Notes under the pieces: model-generated
Seen by the model: the letters and a program-made list of their open reading frames with translations, nothing else
What the model was told of the DNA's origin: nothing
Database searches by the model: none
Program-made: the position numbers and the translations under genes
Assembly (NCBI GenBank): GCA_015060535.1
Contig: SUYH01000018.1
Location: 1-58,171, forward strand
Direction: 5' to 3'
DNA from: Prevotella sp.
GTDB lineage: Bacteria; Bacteroidota; Bacteroidia; Bacteroidales; Bacteroidaceae
Length of the DNA: 58,171 nucleotides
Shown: in pieces, positions 11,982 through 19,899 of the stretch
How the letters are laid out: every line of letters begins with the position of its first letter
Position numbering within the stretch: the stretch's first letter is position 1

Positions 11982-13150
11982 GCCTTGCGTTTCAATGCCA
12001 TCAAGGTAATATCGTCGCTTTGTGGGGCTTCGCCTGCAAAGGCCTTGACGTCAGCCAATTGCTGGTCGATGACTTCCTGACAGGTCTTGTCAGTCAGCCT
12101 GCCCAAACATTGTTCCATACGGGCGTCGCCATATTCCTCAAACTGCACATTTGTGGCCTCGTTCACACCATCGGTATACATGACCAACGTGTCGCCAATG
12201 CCCAGCTGTGCTTTCTCATTGGTGAAGGTAATACCTTCAATGGCACCTACCATACAATTAGTGCTCACGGGCAACTGCTCAACGCGTCCGTTAGCTCTTA
12301 GGATGTAGGGTGAGTTATGGCCGCCGTTACTATACTCCAGCTCACCGGTCTTGATGTTGTAGATGGCGTAGAAAACGGTAACGAACATGCAGTCGACAGA
12401 CTCCTTGCTCAGCAACTCGTTCGACTTGCCCAGACAGTCGCCTGGCTTTCCGCCTTGCAGTCCGACAGTACGGATTAACGTACGGCTGACGGCCATGAAG
12501 ATAGCAGCAGGAATACCTTTTCCGCTGACGTCGGCCATCACCACGCCGATGTGGTCATCATCGATGCGGAAGAAGTCGTAGAAGTCGCCACCGACGTCTT
12601 TAGCGGGTGTCATCAAAGCTGCCAGGTCTAACTCCTGTTCATTCTCAGGGAATGGGGGGAAGATACGGGGCAGAATGGCTTGTTGAATCTCTGCGGCAAC
12701 GGCCAGATCGGTCTTCAGCGACTCCAACTGCGTGTGCTCTTCCTGAGCTTTCTGGATATAGTCTATCTGTTCGATGGCTTTCTCGATAGTCACGCTCAAG
12801 TCGTCCAAATCAATGGGCTTCGTGGCAAAGTCGAAAGCTCCATTGTTCATGGCAGAGCGGATATTTCCCATATCGCCATAGGCGCTGACCATGATGCACT
12901 TCATGGCGGGATTTTGCATCTCGTTGATCTTGGTGAGCAGCGTCAGTCCATCCATCTCAGGCATATTGATATCCGAAAGAATGATGCTGATATCCTTTTG
13001 CTGAAGCAGGATGGTTAGGGCCTCAAGGCCGTTGTGGGCGAAGAAGAACTCGTATTCGCCCTTGCGAATCTTTCTGCGGAAATACTGGGTTAGTAGCAGC
13101 TCGAGGTCCATTTCGTCGTCGACGCTCAGAATTTTGACGGGTAGTTTCAT
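11978..13150 (-). CDS. Response regulator with PP2C (SpoIIE/RsbU-type) phosphatase output
   Basis: A 390-residue cytoplasmic protein and first gene of the operon. The receiver domain (residues 5-125) has the acidic pair D11/D12, phospho-acceptor D60 (IILSDINMPEMDG), S89 and K111, so it looks fully functional. A helical linker (125-165) carries AAEIQQAILP, the usual lead-in to RsbU-type phosphatases. The PP2C domain keeps its metal ligands (DVGGDFYDFF, MADVSGKGIPAA, YTDGVNEA, SDDITLMA). Such proteins dephosphorylate Ser/Thr on anti-sigma antagonists in partner-switching pathways. No STAS antagonist or RsbW-type kinase is in the window, so the target is unknown. The kinase at 6829-7653 is the obvious phospho-donor candidate. 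Confidence 0.95.
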   Translation of the reverse strand: MKLPVKILSVDDEMDLELLLTQYFRRKIRKGEYEFFFAHNGLEALTILLQQKDISIILSDINMPEMDGLTLLTKINEMQNPAMKCIMVSAYGDMGNIRSAMNNGAFDFATKPIDLDDLSVTIEKAIEQIDYIQKAQEEHTQLESLKTDLAVAAEIQQAILPRIFPPFPENEQELDLAALMTPAKDVGGDFYDFFRIDDDHIGVVMADVSGKGIPAAIFMAVSRTLIRTVGLQGGKPGDCLGKSNELLSKESVDCMFVTVFYAIYNIKTGELEYSNGGHNSPYILRANGRVEQLPVSTNCMVGAIEGITFTNEKAQLGIGDTLVMYTDGVNEATNVQFEEYGDARMEQCLGRLTDKTCQEVIDQQLADVKAFAGEAPQSDDITLMALKRKA

Positions 13151-13198
13151 TTTATGTTATATAATATATGTTTACGTACATTATTTGTTTTTATTCTG

Positions 13199-13230
13199 CA
13201 AAGATAGAAATATTTCCAATATCCTCCAAA
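13199..13230 (-). promoter_or_regulatory. Promoter of the five-gene signalling operon
   Basis: Minus-strand TTTG (13227-13230) and TATCTTTG (13199-13206) with a 20-bp spacer, an excellent match to the Bacteroidetes consensus. The ATG lies 48 bp downstream of the -7 element. No comparable promoter is visible between the five genes. Confidence 0.85.
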
Positions 13231-13270
13231 TATTTTGCTAGATTTTTCTTGGGCTACCCTTCAAGGACGT

Positions 13271-13301
13271 AGAAAAAAAGAAGTGGCTCATTCGGCCACT
13301 T
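13271..13301 (-). terminator. Terminator of maeB overlapping its stop codon
   Basis: A 7-bp stem (13295-13301 with 13281-13287) and 7-nt loop, followed on the minus strand by a T-rich run (13271-13280). The maeB stop codon (13288-13290) lies in the loop, so coding end and terminator coincide. Confidence 0.75.
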
Positions 13302-15588
13302 CAATTTGTTTTTTCACCTTATCGACGTAGGCGTCGATGGCAGCTACTGCGACGATGTTGACGACATCGCGGACGTTAGCTCCGAAGTCCACGAAATGGA
13401 TGGGCTTGTTCAGACCCATCTGGATAGGACCGATAATCTCGACGTCGGCATCGAGCATCTGCAGCATCTTATAGCTGGAACGTGCAGAGGTGAGGTTGGG
13501 GAATACGAGCGTGTTGACATCCTTGCCATAAAGACGGGTGAAAGGATACTGCTCGTCGCGCAACTCGCGGTCTAAAGCGAAGCCTATCTGCATCTCACCG
13601 TCGATGGGCAGATCGGGATATTGCTCCTGCATATACTCTACGGCGCGCTTCACCTTCTGTGCTCCGTCGCTCTGGTTACTACCGAAATTGGAGTGGCTGA
13701 CCAAAGAGATGACAGGTTTCTCGTTGAAAAACCTCACGCTCTTGCTGGCCAGTGTGGCGATATCAATGAGCGTCTCGGTGTCGGGGTTCTCGTTGACCAA
13801 GGTGTCGGCAATGTAGAGCGTGCCTCTGGCAGAGTTGATGATATGCATCGCACCGAAGTGTTTGTATTGCGGACGGATGCCAATGACCTCCTTGACAACC
13901 TTGACGGTGTTCGAATACTTGGTGTAGAGTCCTGTTATAAAGGCATCGGCCTCGCCCGTCTCGACCATCATCATACCGAAATAGTTACGCTCGAACATCT
14001 TGTCGTTAGCCTCCTGGAAGGTATAACCCTCGCGCTGGCGCTTCTCTGTCAGAATGTGGGCATAACGCTCACGACGTTCCTGTTCAGAGGGATGACGCAG
14101 ATTGACAATCTCAATACCCTCGATGTTCAGGTCTAGCTTGTCGGCGAGCTTCAGGATAGCCTCGTCGTTACCCAGCAAGATAGGTTCGCAGATACCTTCT
14201 GACTTGGCCTGGACAGCAGCTTTCAGCATGGTGGGGTGGATGGCTTCAGCAAATACCACACGCTGTGGATGTGCAGCAGCAGTGGCATACAGTTTCTGGG
14301 TAAGCTTAGTCTCCTGGCCCAGCAGGATAGAAAGCGAGTGTTTATACTCTTCCCAGTTGTCTATCTTTCGGCGAGCCACTCCGCTATCAATAGCTGCTTT
14401 GGCTACGGCAGCGCTGACCTCGGTGATGAGTCGTGGATCGACGGGCTTGGGGATGAAGTATTCGCGACCGAAGGTCAGGTTGTTCACCTTATAGACATCG
14501 TTCACCACATCAGGAACGGGTTGCTTGGCCAAATCGGCAATAGCGTGAACAGCGGCCAGTTTCATCTCTTCGTTGATGGCTGTGGCATGAACGTCAAGTG
14601 CACCACGGAAGATATAGGGGAAGCCGATCACATTGTTGATCTGGTTCGGATAGTCTGTACGGCCGGTGGACATCAAAGTGTCGGGACGAGCCTCCATAGC
14701 GTCCTCGTAGCTGATTTCAGGTACGGGGTTAGCCAGCGCGAAGATGACAGGGTCCTTGGCCATTGAACGGACCATATCCTTAGTCAACACGTTGCCCTTC
14801 GACAGGCCAACAAACACATCGGCGCCATTGACGGCCTCTTCTAAAGTGTGGATATCTGTGCGACTGGTGGCGAAGAATTTCTTCTGCTCGTTCAGGTCGG
14901 TGCGGCTGGTGGAGATAACACCCTTTGAGTCAAGCATGACGATATTTTCCTTCTGGGCACCAATGGCCATATAAAGTTTGGTACATGAGATGGCAGCAGC
15001 GCCGGCACCGTTGACTACAATCTTCACTTTCTTGATATCCTTGCCGTTTACTTCCAGCGCATTCTTCAGACCAGCGGCTGAGATAATTGCTGTTCCATGC
15101 TGGTCGTCATGCATAACCGGAATGTCGAGTGTGCGCTTCAGACGCTCCTCGATATAGAAACACTCTGGGGCCTTGATGTCCTCCAGATTGATACCGCCAA
15201 AGGTAGGCGCAATCTTTTCGACAGCCTCGCAGAACTTCTCAGGATCTTTCTCGTTAACCTCGATATCGAACACGTCGATGCCACCATAGATCTTGAACAA
15301 CAGACCTTTACCCTCCATGACGGGCTTACCGCTCATCGCACCGATGTCGCCCAGTCCGAGCACAGCAGTTCCGTTTGAGATTACGGCTACCAGATTGCCT
15401 TTGTCGGTGTATTTATAAGCGTCGTCAGGATTCTGCTGAATCTCTAGACAAGGATAGGCTACTCCTGGCGAGTAGGCCAGCGAGAGGTCGGTTTGGGTAC
15501 GATAAGCCTTGGTGGGCTTTACTTCGATTTTACCAGGTCGGCCAGCCTCATGATACTCGAGTGCGGCCTCTTTCGAAATTTTTACCAT
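13288..15588 (-). CDS. maeB: NADP-dependent malic enzyme with C-terminal phosphotransacetylase-like domain
   Basis: Oxidative decarboxylation of malate to pyruvate with NADP+; cytoplasmic. At 766 residues it has the usual length for MaeB-type enzymes. The malic domain covers about residues 15-390 ([46 protein letters not shown]). A phosphate acetyl/butyryltransferase-like domain follows from about 430 to the end ([26 protein letters not shown]); in this family it is thought to be regulatory (acetyl-CoA binding) rather than catalytic. It is transcribed divergently from the TetR gene at 15705, which could regulate it. The assignment is firm. Confidence 0.97.
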   Translation of the reverse strand: MVKISKEAALEYHEAGRPGKIEVKPTKAYRTQTDLSLAYSPGVAYPCLEIQQNPDDAYKYTDKGNLVAVISNGTAVLGLGDIGAMSGKPVMEGKGLLFKIYGGIDVFDIEVNEKDPEKFCEAVEKIAPTFGGINLEDIKAPECFYIEERLKRTLDIPVMHDDQHGTAIISAAGLKNALEVNGKDIKKVKIVVNGAGAAAISCTKLYMAIGAQKENIVMLDSKGVISTSRTDLNEQKKFFATSRTDIHTLEEAVNGADVFVGLSKGNVLTKDMVRSMAKDPVIFALANPVPEISYEDAMEARPDTLMSTGRTDYPNQINNVIGFPYIFRGALDVHATAINEEMKLAAVHAIADLAKQPVPDVVNDVYKVNNLTFGREYFIPKPVDPRLITEVSAAVAKAAIDSGVARRKIDNWEEYKHSLSILLGQETKLTQKLYATAAAHPQRVVFAEAIHPTMLKAAVQAKSEGICEPILLGNDEAILKLADKLDLNIEGIEIVNLRHPSEQERRERYAHILTEKRQREGYTFQEANDKMFERNYFGMMMVETGEADAFITGLYTKYSNTVKVVKEVIGIRPQYKHFGAMHIINSARGTLYIADTLVNENPDTETLIDIATLASKSVRFFNEKPVISLVSHSNFGSNQSDGAQKVKRAVEYMQEQYPDLPIDGEMQIGFALDRELRDEQYPFTRLYGKDVNTLVFPNLTSARSSYKMLQMLDADVEIIGPIQMGLNKPIHFVDFGANVRDVVNIVAVAAIDAYVDKVKKQIEVAE

Positions 15589-15627
15589 AGATGTGTATTA
15601 TTACGTGTTTGATTTCTTTTGCGACGC

Positions 15628-15635
15628 CAAAATTA
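15628..15635 (-). promoter_or_regulatory. Probable -7 element of maeB
   Basis: TAATTTTG on the minus strand, 39 bp upstream of the maeB ATG. No good TTTG partner is seen at the normal spacing, so the call rests on one element. Confidence 0.45.
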
Positions 15636-15677
15636 CAAAAAACTCGTGTAAATCGTGTCGTTTTTTCGTTTTTTTTG

Positions 15678-15685
15678 TATCTTTG
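15678..15685 (+). promoter_or_regulatory. -7 element of the TetR-family gene
   Basis: TATCTTTG ends 19 bp before the ATG at 15705. Its position inside the longer open frame argues against any start upstream of 15705. Confidence 0.6.
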
Positions 15686-15704
15686 CAACGGAAATCAAAT
15701 ATTT

Positions 15705-16337
15705 ATGCAAGAAATAAGAGAAACGAACAGCTATCGTTTAGCTTTGAAGGATAAAATCCTGAAGAAAGCGATGGAACTTTTCATCCAGCATGGTATCCGT
15801 GCTGTCAAGATGGACGATATCGCCCAGGGATTGTCTATTTCTAAGCGCACGCTGTATGAGATATATACGGATAAGGAGGAACTTCTCTTTGAGGGTATCA
15901 AGACTTATAACTGTCAGCGTGTGGACCATCTGACGGAATTTGCCTCACAGAAAGGCATTCACGTGATAGACATTATCTTGGAGGCCTATAAGTTGAAGGT
16001 AGATGAGGTACGTCAGGTCAATCCTACATTCTATGAAGACATCCTGAAATACCCTAAGGTTGAGGAGTTTATCCGTACGGCGCATGAGAACTCCCGTGAA
16101 GAGTTCCTTAACTTTATGCAGCGAGGTGTGAACGAGGGACTCTTCCGCAAAGACATCAACCACGTGCTGATAGCGCAGCAAATGGATGCCATGAGCAAAT
16201 ACATCAATCAGTATAACCTCTGGCAGAAATATTCATTCAGCGAGCTATTTGCCAACTTCTATCTCGTTTCGCTCCGTGGACTTTGCACGGAACGAGGTGT
16301 TAAGGTGTTGGACAAAGCGATGGCTAAAATTCAGTAA
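15705..16337 (+). CDS. TetR/AcrR-family transcriptional regulator
   Basis: A 210-residue DNA-binding regulator. An N-terminal helix-turn-helix of TetR type spans about residues 14-60 (AMELFIQHGIRAVKMDDIA, then SISKRTLYEIYTDKEELL). The rest is an all-helical ligand/dimer domain that I cannot assign to a ligand. I chose the ATG at 15705 because the open frame further upstream runs through the promoter and does not encode TetR-like sequence. It is divergent from maeB (117 bp between starts) and ends 14 bp inside the convergent cdd gene. Repression of itself or maeB is plausible but unproven. Confidence 0.88.
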   Translation: MQEIRETNSYRLALKDKILKKAMELFIQHGIRAVKMDDIAQGLSISKRTLYEIYTDKEELLFEGIKTYNCQRVDHLTEFASQKGIHVIDIILEAYKLKVDEVRQVNPTFYEDILKYPKVEEFIRTAHENSREEFLNFMQRGVNEGLFRKDINHVLIAQQMDAMSKYINQYNLWQKYSFSELFANFYLVSLRGLCTERGVKVLDKAMAKIQ

Positions 16338-16797
16338 ACGAAAGGGGCATCAATTCCTTAATACCATTGATAACGTAGGTGTGCTTCCGTCCGTACAATA
16401 ATATTCTTACGGGATGCTTGAAGCGTGTCTCTGTCTCGATGATGACCTGACGACAGGTTCCACATGGACTGGCAGGTTCGTCAATCAGTTCTCCCTTTGT
16501 ATTTCGTGCAGTGATGGCTAACGTGACTACGGGTTGATCAGGATATTGGGCACCTGCGGCAAAGATAGCCGACCGTTCAGCACAGAGTCCTGCGGGGAAG
16601 GCCGCGTTCTCCTGATTGCATCCGATGAACATCTTGCCATTCTGCAGCATCAGAGCAGCACCTACACGGAAATGAGAGTAGGGGGCATATGAACGTGAGG
16701 TTCCTTCGATGGCCAAATCAATCAATTGACGGTCGGTCTCTGAGAGTTCAGACAACTGAGCCACCTGTAATGTGCTTTTTAAGGTCATTTCTTCCAT
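16324..16797 (-). CDS. cdd: Cytidine deaminase
   Basis: Zinc-dependent deamination of cytidine and deoxycytidine to the uridine forms in pyrimidine salvage; cytoplasmic. 157 residues from the ATG at 16797. The active-site motif is NAAFPAGLCAERSAIFAAG (CAE zinc ligand/proton shuttle), and the second zinc motif is PCGTCRQV. N-terminal SYAPYSHFRVGAAL is typical of the family. A longer frame to 16947 exists but crosses the promoter and the divergent glucosaminidase start, so I reject it. The 3' end overlaps the tetR gene by 14 bp (convergent), so read-through transcripts would be antisense to each other. Confidence 0.95.
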   Translation of the reverse strand: MEEMTLKSTLQVAQLSELSETDRQLIDLAIEGTSRSYAPYSHFRVGAALMLQNGKMFIGCNQENAAFPAGLCAERSAIFAAGAQYPDQPVVTLAITARNTKGELIDEPASPCGTCRQVIIETETRFKHPVRILLYGRKHTYVINGIKELMPLSFTEF

Positions 16798-16816
16798 AAT
16801 ATTTCGATTTTTGTTG

Positions 16817-16844
16817 CAAATATAATTATTTTTATTTATTTTTG
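16817..16844. promoter_or_regulatory. Back-to-back divergent promoters of cdd and the LysM glucosaminidase gene
   Basis: TATATTTG on the minus strand (16817-16824, for cdd) and TATTTTTG on the plus strand (16837-16844, for the gene at 16868) are only 12 bp apart. Each polymerase footprint would cover the other promoter. Confidence 0.6.
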
Positions 16845-16867
16845 CATCAAAATTCAGAAGAAAATTC

Positions 16868-17773
16868 ATGAAACGATACATATTTGCAGTTTTTCTGCTG
16901 TTTATCACGCTTATTCCTGCTGATGCACAAAGCATAAAATGGAACAAGTCGTATAGTGATTATTTTTCTACGTGGGGTGAAGTAGCCGTACAGCAAATGG
17001 TGCAGTATCGCATCCCCGCCAGCATCACGTTGGCACAGGGTGTCCTGGAGTCGGGCGCTGGCAAGAGCGAATTGGCTCGCAAGGCAAATAACCACTTCGG
17101 CATCAAGTGTAACGGATGGACGGGGCGTAAGTCGTATCATGATGACGATGAGCGGGGTGAGTGTTTCCGAGCCTACGACAATGCTTATCAGAGCTATGTT
17201 GATCACTCGGTGTTTCTGACTAATAGTCCCCGATATCGTAGATTGTTCGACCTGAAGCGTACTGACTATAAGGGATGGGCCAAAGGCTTGAAGGCTTGTG
17301 GATATGCCACCAGTCCGACGTATGCTACGCGTCTGATAGAGATTATTGAGACCTATGGACTGCATCGCTACGATGTAGGTAAAGGATTTGACAAACAGCG
17401 TATCGAACAGATGCACCAGAGCGCTGATCAACGCCAGGTGTTTACCTTCAACAGCAATTATTATGTCAGGGCTCGTCGGGGAGATACTTTCCGTCGTATC
17501 GCTGACGATGTGGATGTATCGTACCGCAGACTGGCCAAATTCAATGAGCGCGATAAGAATGATACTCTCGAGGAGGGTGAGATAATATGGCTACAGAAGA
17601 AGCGTCGTAAGGCTCCAAAGGAATTCAAGAACCGTCCACACCGCGTAGAACCCGGTGAGTCGATGTATATCATCTCGCAACGTTATGGTATACGTCTGAA
17701 AAACCTATACAAAATGAACAGATTGTCGCCTGACTATGTCATTCAGGCTGGCGACCTGTTGAGAGTGAGATAA
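16868..17773 (+). CDS. Secreted N-acetylglucosaminidase with two LysM domains
   Basis: A peptidoglycan hydrolase exported by a signal peptide (MKRYIFAVFLLFITLIPADAQ); 301 residues. The glucosaminidase (FlgJ/LytG-like) domain spans about residues 30-170, with VLESGAGKSELARKANNHFG containing the catalytic-type Glu, then FRAYDNAYQSYVDHSVFL. Two LysM peptidoglycan-binding repeats follow: about 198-245 (YYVRARRGDTFRRIADDV) and about 257-301 (HRVEPGESMYIISQRYGI). Likely periplasmic or outer-membrane-proximal cell-wall turnover. It is monocistronic, with its own promoter and a convergent neighbour. Confidence 0.93.
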   Translation: MKRYIFAVFLLFITLIPADAQSIKWNKSYSDYFSTWGEVAVQQMVQYRIPASITLAQGVLESGAGKSELARKANNHFGIKCNGWTGRKSYHDDDERGECFRAYDNAYQSYVDHSVFLTNSPRYRRLFDLKRTDYKGWAKGLKACGYATSPTYATRLIEIIETYGLHRYDVGKGFDKQRIEQMHQSADQRQVFTFNSNYYVRARRGDTFRRIADDVDVSYRRLAKFNERDKNDTLEEGEIIWLQKKRRKAPKEFKNRPHRVEPGESMYIISQRYGIRLKNLYKMNRLSPDYVIQAGDLLRVR

Positions 17774-17786
17774 ACAGGATAGGGGA

Positions 17787-17816
17787 CTGAAGGACGAAAA
17801 GCGTTTAGTCCTTCAG
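17787..17816. terminator. Hairpin between convergent genes
   Basis: CTGAAGGAC (17787-17795) pairs perfectly with GTCCTTCAG (17808-17816). The right arm lies in the last codons of the minus-strand gene. There is no strong T run, so termination is probable but not certain. Confidence 0.45.
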
Positions 17817-18245
17817 CAACTTATCCAGGAAATTATCCAGATCTTTGTCCAAGTCGGCCATCAGTTCGTCATCCAGAATGACGATATCATCATCAACCAG
17901 ATAAAGCTCTTCAATAGTCTCCTTGTCATCATTTTCCAAGACGAATGAGAAGGGCTTCAGAATAGACATCTTTTCAATGGTGTCCTTCATCTTAGTCAGC
18001 ACTCTGCGCAGTACGGCAGCTACATCCTGATAGAAAGAGTCGTCCTTGTTGTCAATCCATTGCTCCACGACACAACGGTTGATCTCATTATCGTCATCAT
18101 CGAAAATGAGAATCTCGCCAGTCTCTTGCAACACGCGTACGTGAATGTCAGTCAACTGAGTAGCTTCCTCGGTCGAAGGAAATTTCTCGGCCACCTTGCG
18201 GATGGCGCGTTCTGTTTGTTGAAGTGTTTGTTCTGAAGCTTTCAT
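17805..18245 (-). CDS. Acidic conserved hypothetical protein
   Basis: 146 residues, cytoplasmic, strongly acidic, with several Asp/Glu runs (FDDDDNEIN, DDDIVILDDELMADLDKDL) and mixed alpha/beta character. I do not recognise a named domain. The ATG at 18245 is chosen because the promoter -7 element ends 5 bp upstream; the longer frame to 18494 runs through that promoter and into the divergent rseC gene. Such small acidic proteins recur in Bacteroidales, but I know of no function. A leaderless mRNA is likely. Confidence 0.75.
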   Translation of the reverse strand: MKASEQTLQQTERAIRKVAEKFPSTEEATQLTDIHVRVLQETGEILIFDDDDNEINRCVVEQWIDNKDDSFYQDVAAVLRRVLTKMKDTIEKMSILKPFSFVLENDDKETIEELYLVDDDIVILDDELMADLDKDLDNFLDKLLKD

Positions 18246-18250
18246 GGTTG

Positions 18251-18282
18251 CAAAAGTAAGAAAAAGATATCGAAAAAACAAA
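18251..18282 (-). promoter_or_regulatory. Promoter almost touching the start codon
   Basis: TTTG (18279-18282), a 20-bp spacer and TACTTTTG (18251-18258) on the minus strand. Only 5 bp separates the -7 element from the ATG at 18245, so transcription would begin at or beside the start codon. Confidence 0.75.
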
Positions 18283-18343
18283 CGTTTACGGCTTTTTTTC
18301 AAAAAAAGTTGCTCTTGTGCGCGATTATTTATAAATTTTGTAC

Positions 18344-18351
18344 TACCTTTG
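18344..18351 (+). promoter_or_regulatory. -7 element of the rseC-rnf operon
   Basis: TACCTTTG lies 27 bp upstream of the rseC ATG. No clear TTTG is found at the usual distance. It is the only promoter-like element seen before rnfB. Confidence 0.55.
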
Positions 18352-18378
18352 CACATGTTATAACTACTTGACAAACTA

Positions 18379-18789
18379 ATGAGTAACAAAATAAAGCATT
18401 CGGGGGTTGTAGAAAATATCGTGGGGGATTGCGTCAGCGTACGCATTGTCCAGACTTCTGCTTGTGCTGCCTGTAAGGTGGCCAGCCACTGCAATGCAGC
18501 AGAATCGAAAGAGAAACTGGTGGATGTACGCTGCGCAAATAGCGCAGCCTACAAGAAAGGCCAACAAGTGGTAGTGACTGCTTCTACTGAAGTGGCTGCA
18601 CGAGCCCTGTTGCTAGGCTTCGGTCTGCCTTTTGTCGTTTTGGTCAGCGTGTTGTTCATCGTTCTGCAAGTGAGTGGCAATGAGGCTCTCGCCGCGCTGA
18701 GCGGATTGGCTGCGCTGTTGCCCTACTATGTGGCCCTCTACCTGTTTCGCAACCGCATTCGCGAGCAGTTGTCTTTCGCTATAGAATAG
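18379..18789 (+). CDS. rseC: RseC/MucC-family membrane protein
   Basis: 136 residues. The cytoplasmic N-terminal domain has the family's cysteine cluster (TSACAACKVASHC) that could bind an iron-sulfur cluster. Two hydrophobic segments follow (about residues 75-97, LLLGFGLPFVVLVSVLFIVL, and 103-120). RseC proteins accompany Rnf/Rsx complexes; in enterobacteria RseC takes part with RsxABCDGE in reducing SoxR. Here it is the first gene of the rnf operon, 42 bp before rnfB, so it probably assists the complex or its maturation. SoxR itself is not seen. Confidence 0.9.
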   Translation: MSNKIKHSGVVENIVGDCVSVRIVQTSACAACKVASHCNAAESKEKLVDVRCANSAAYKKGQQVVVTASTEVAARALLLGFGLPFVVLVSVLFIVLQVSGNEALAALSGLAALLPYYVALYLFRNRIREQLSFAIE

Positions 18790-18831
18790 CAAACAAATCA
18801 TATTAAACTAAAACAAATAAAACGTTAATTT

Positions 18832-19881
18832 ATGGATTTCATTTTGATTGCAGTAGCAGTGTTGGGTGCTATCGGTCTGATAGCGGCCCTGGTGCTGTTC
18901 GTCTGCTCCAAGAAGTTTGCAGTCTACGAAGATCCACGCATTGCTCAGGTGACCGAACAGTTACCTGGTGCTAACTGCGGTGGTTGTGGTTTCGCAGGTT
19001 GTGGCGGTCTGGCTGATGCTCTAGTAAAAGGAGCCGACGCTGGTAGTATCGAAGGACTGAAATGTCCTGTCGGTGGAGCAGAAGTGATGGGTAAGGTGGC
19101 CGACCTGTTAGGTATGGCCATTGCCAACGGTGAACCTATGGTTGCCGTAGTTCGTTGTAACGGAACGTGTGAGAACCGTCCGAAGATTGCCGAGTATAGT
19201 GGCTTGCGCACCTGTGCAGCCATGAACTCATGTGGCGCAGGCGAGACGGCTTGCGGTTTCGGCTGCTTGGGTTGTGGCGATTGTGTTGCCGCCTGTCAGT
19301 TCGATGCTATTCACATGAACCCCGAAACGGGTCTTCCTGAGGTTGATGAAGACAAGTGTACATCGTGTGGCGCCTGCATCAAGGCATGTCCTCGTCATAT
19401 CATCGAGCTCCGCAAGAAGGGTCCGAAGGGTAGGAGAGTCTTTGTGTCTTGCGTCAATAAGGACAAGGGTCCCGTAGCCATGAAGGCTTGTAAGGCTGCA
19501 TGTATCGCTTGTGGCAAGTGTGCTAAGGAGTGTAAGTTCGAGGCCATCACTATCGAAGGCAATGTTTCTTACATCGACTTCAACAAGTGCCGCATCTGTC
19601 GTAAGTGCGTAGCCGTATGTCCTACTAAGGCTATCCATGATGTCGGTTTCCCCACACCTCCGCCAGCTCCGAAACCCAAGGAGGAAGCTCCAAAGGAAGA
19701 GGCTCCAAAGCCAGTTGAAGCTCCAAAGCCAGTTGAAGCTCCAAAAGCAGAGGCTCCCAAACCTGTGGAAGCTCCCCAGCCCGTAGAGGCTCCTCAAGTA
19801 GAAGAGAAACCCGTTGAGAAGCCCGCTCCCGTATCGCGTGGTGCTATGCTCGACGCCGAATCAAGTATATCCATCAAATAA
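18832..19881 (+). CDS. rnfB: Rnf complex subunit B, iron-sulfur electron-input protein
   Basis: The ferredoxin-interacting subunit of the ion-pumping Rnf complex. 349 residues: one N-terminal membrane helix (about 3-25), the RnfB 4Fe-4S domain (NCGGCGFAGCGG, then GLKCPVGG), and ferredoxin-type clusters (CLGCGDCVAAC, CTSCGACIKACP, CIACGKCAKEC, CRICRKCVAVCP). From about residue 283 the C-terminus is a Pro/Ala/Glu/Lys-rich tail built of PKEEAP and PKPVEAP repeats, followed by a short conserved end (GAMLDAESSISIK). The tail explains a length above the usual 280-300. Second gene of rseC-rnfBCDGEA. Confidence 0.97.
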   Translation: MDFILIAVAVLGAIGLIAALVLFVCSKKFAVYEDPRIAQVTEQLPGANCGGCGFAGCGGLADALVKGADAGSIEGLKCPVGGAEVMGKVADLLGMAIANGEPMVAVVRCNGTCENRPKIAEYSGLRTCAAMNSCGAGETACGFGCLGCGDCVAACQFDAIHMNPETGLPEVDEDKCTSCGACIKACPRHIIELRKKGPKGRRVFVSCVNKDKGPVAMKACKAACIACGKCAKECKFEAITIEGNVSYIDFNKCRICRKCVAVCPTKAIHDVGFPTPPPAPKPKEEAPKEEAPKPVEAPKPVEAPKAEAPKPVEAPQPVEAPQVEEKPVEKPAPVSRGAMLDAESSISIK

Positions 19882-19884
19882 GCT

Positions 19885-19892
19885 AAGGAGGA
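19885..19892 (+). promoter_or_regulatory. Strong Shine-Dalgarno site of rnfC
   Basis: AAGGAGGA lies 7 bp before the rnfC ATG at 19900. A near-perfect SD is unusual here: most genes in this window have AT-rich leaders without one. Confidence 0.7.
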
Positions 19893-19899
19893 AGAAGTT

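Noticed and set aside
15591..15704. Upstream extension of the TetR gene
   Set aside because: It runs through the divergent promoter region and does not resemble TetR proteins.
16324..16337. Overlap of tetR and cdd as a possible assembly error
   Set aside because: Both proteins have normal C-termini; a 14-bp convergent overlap is compatible with intact genes.
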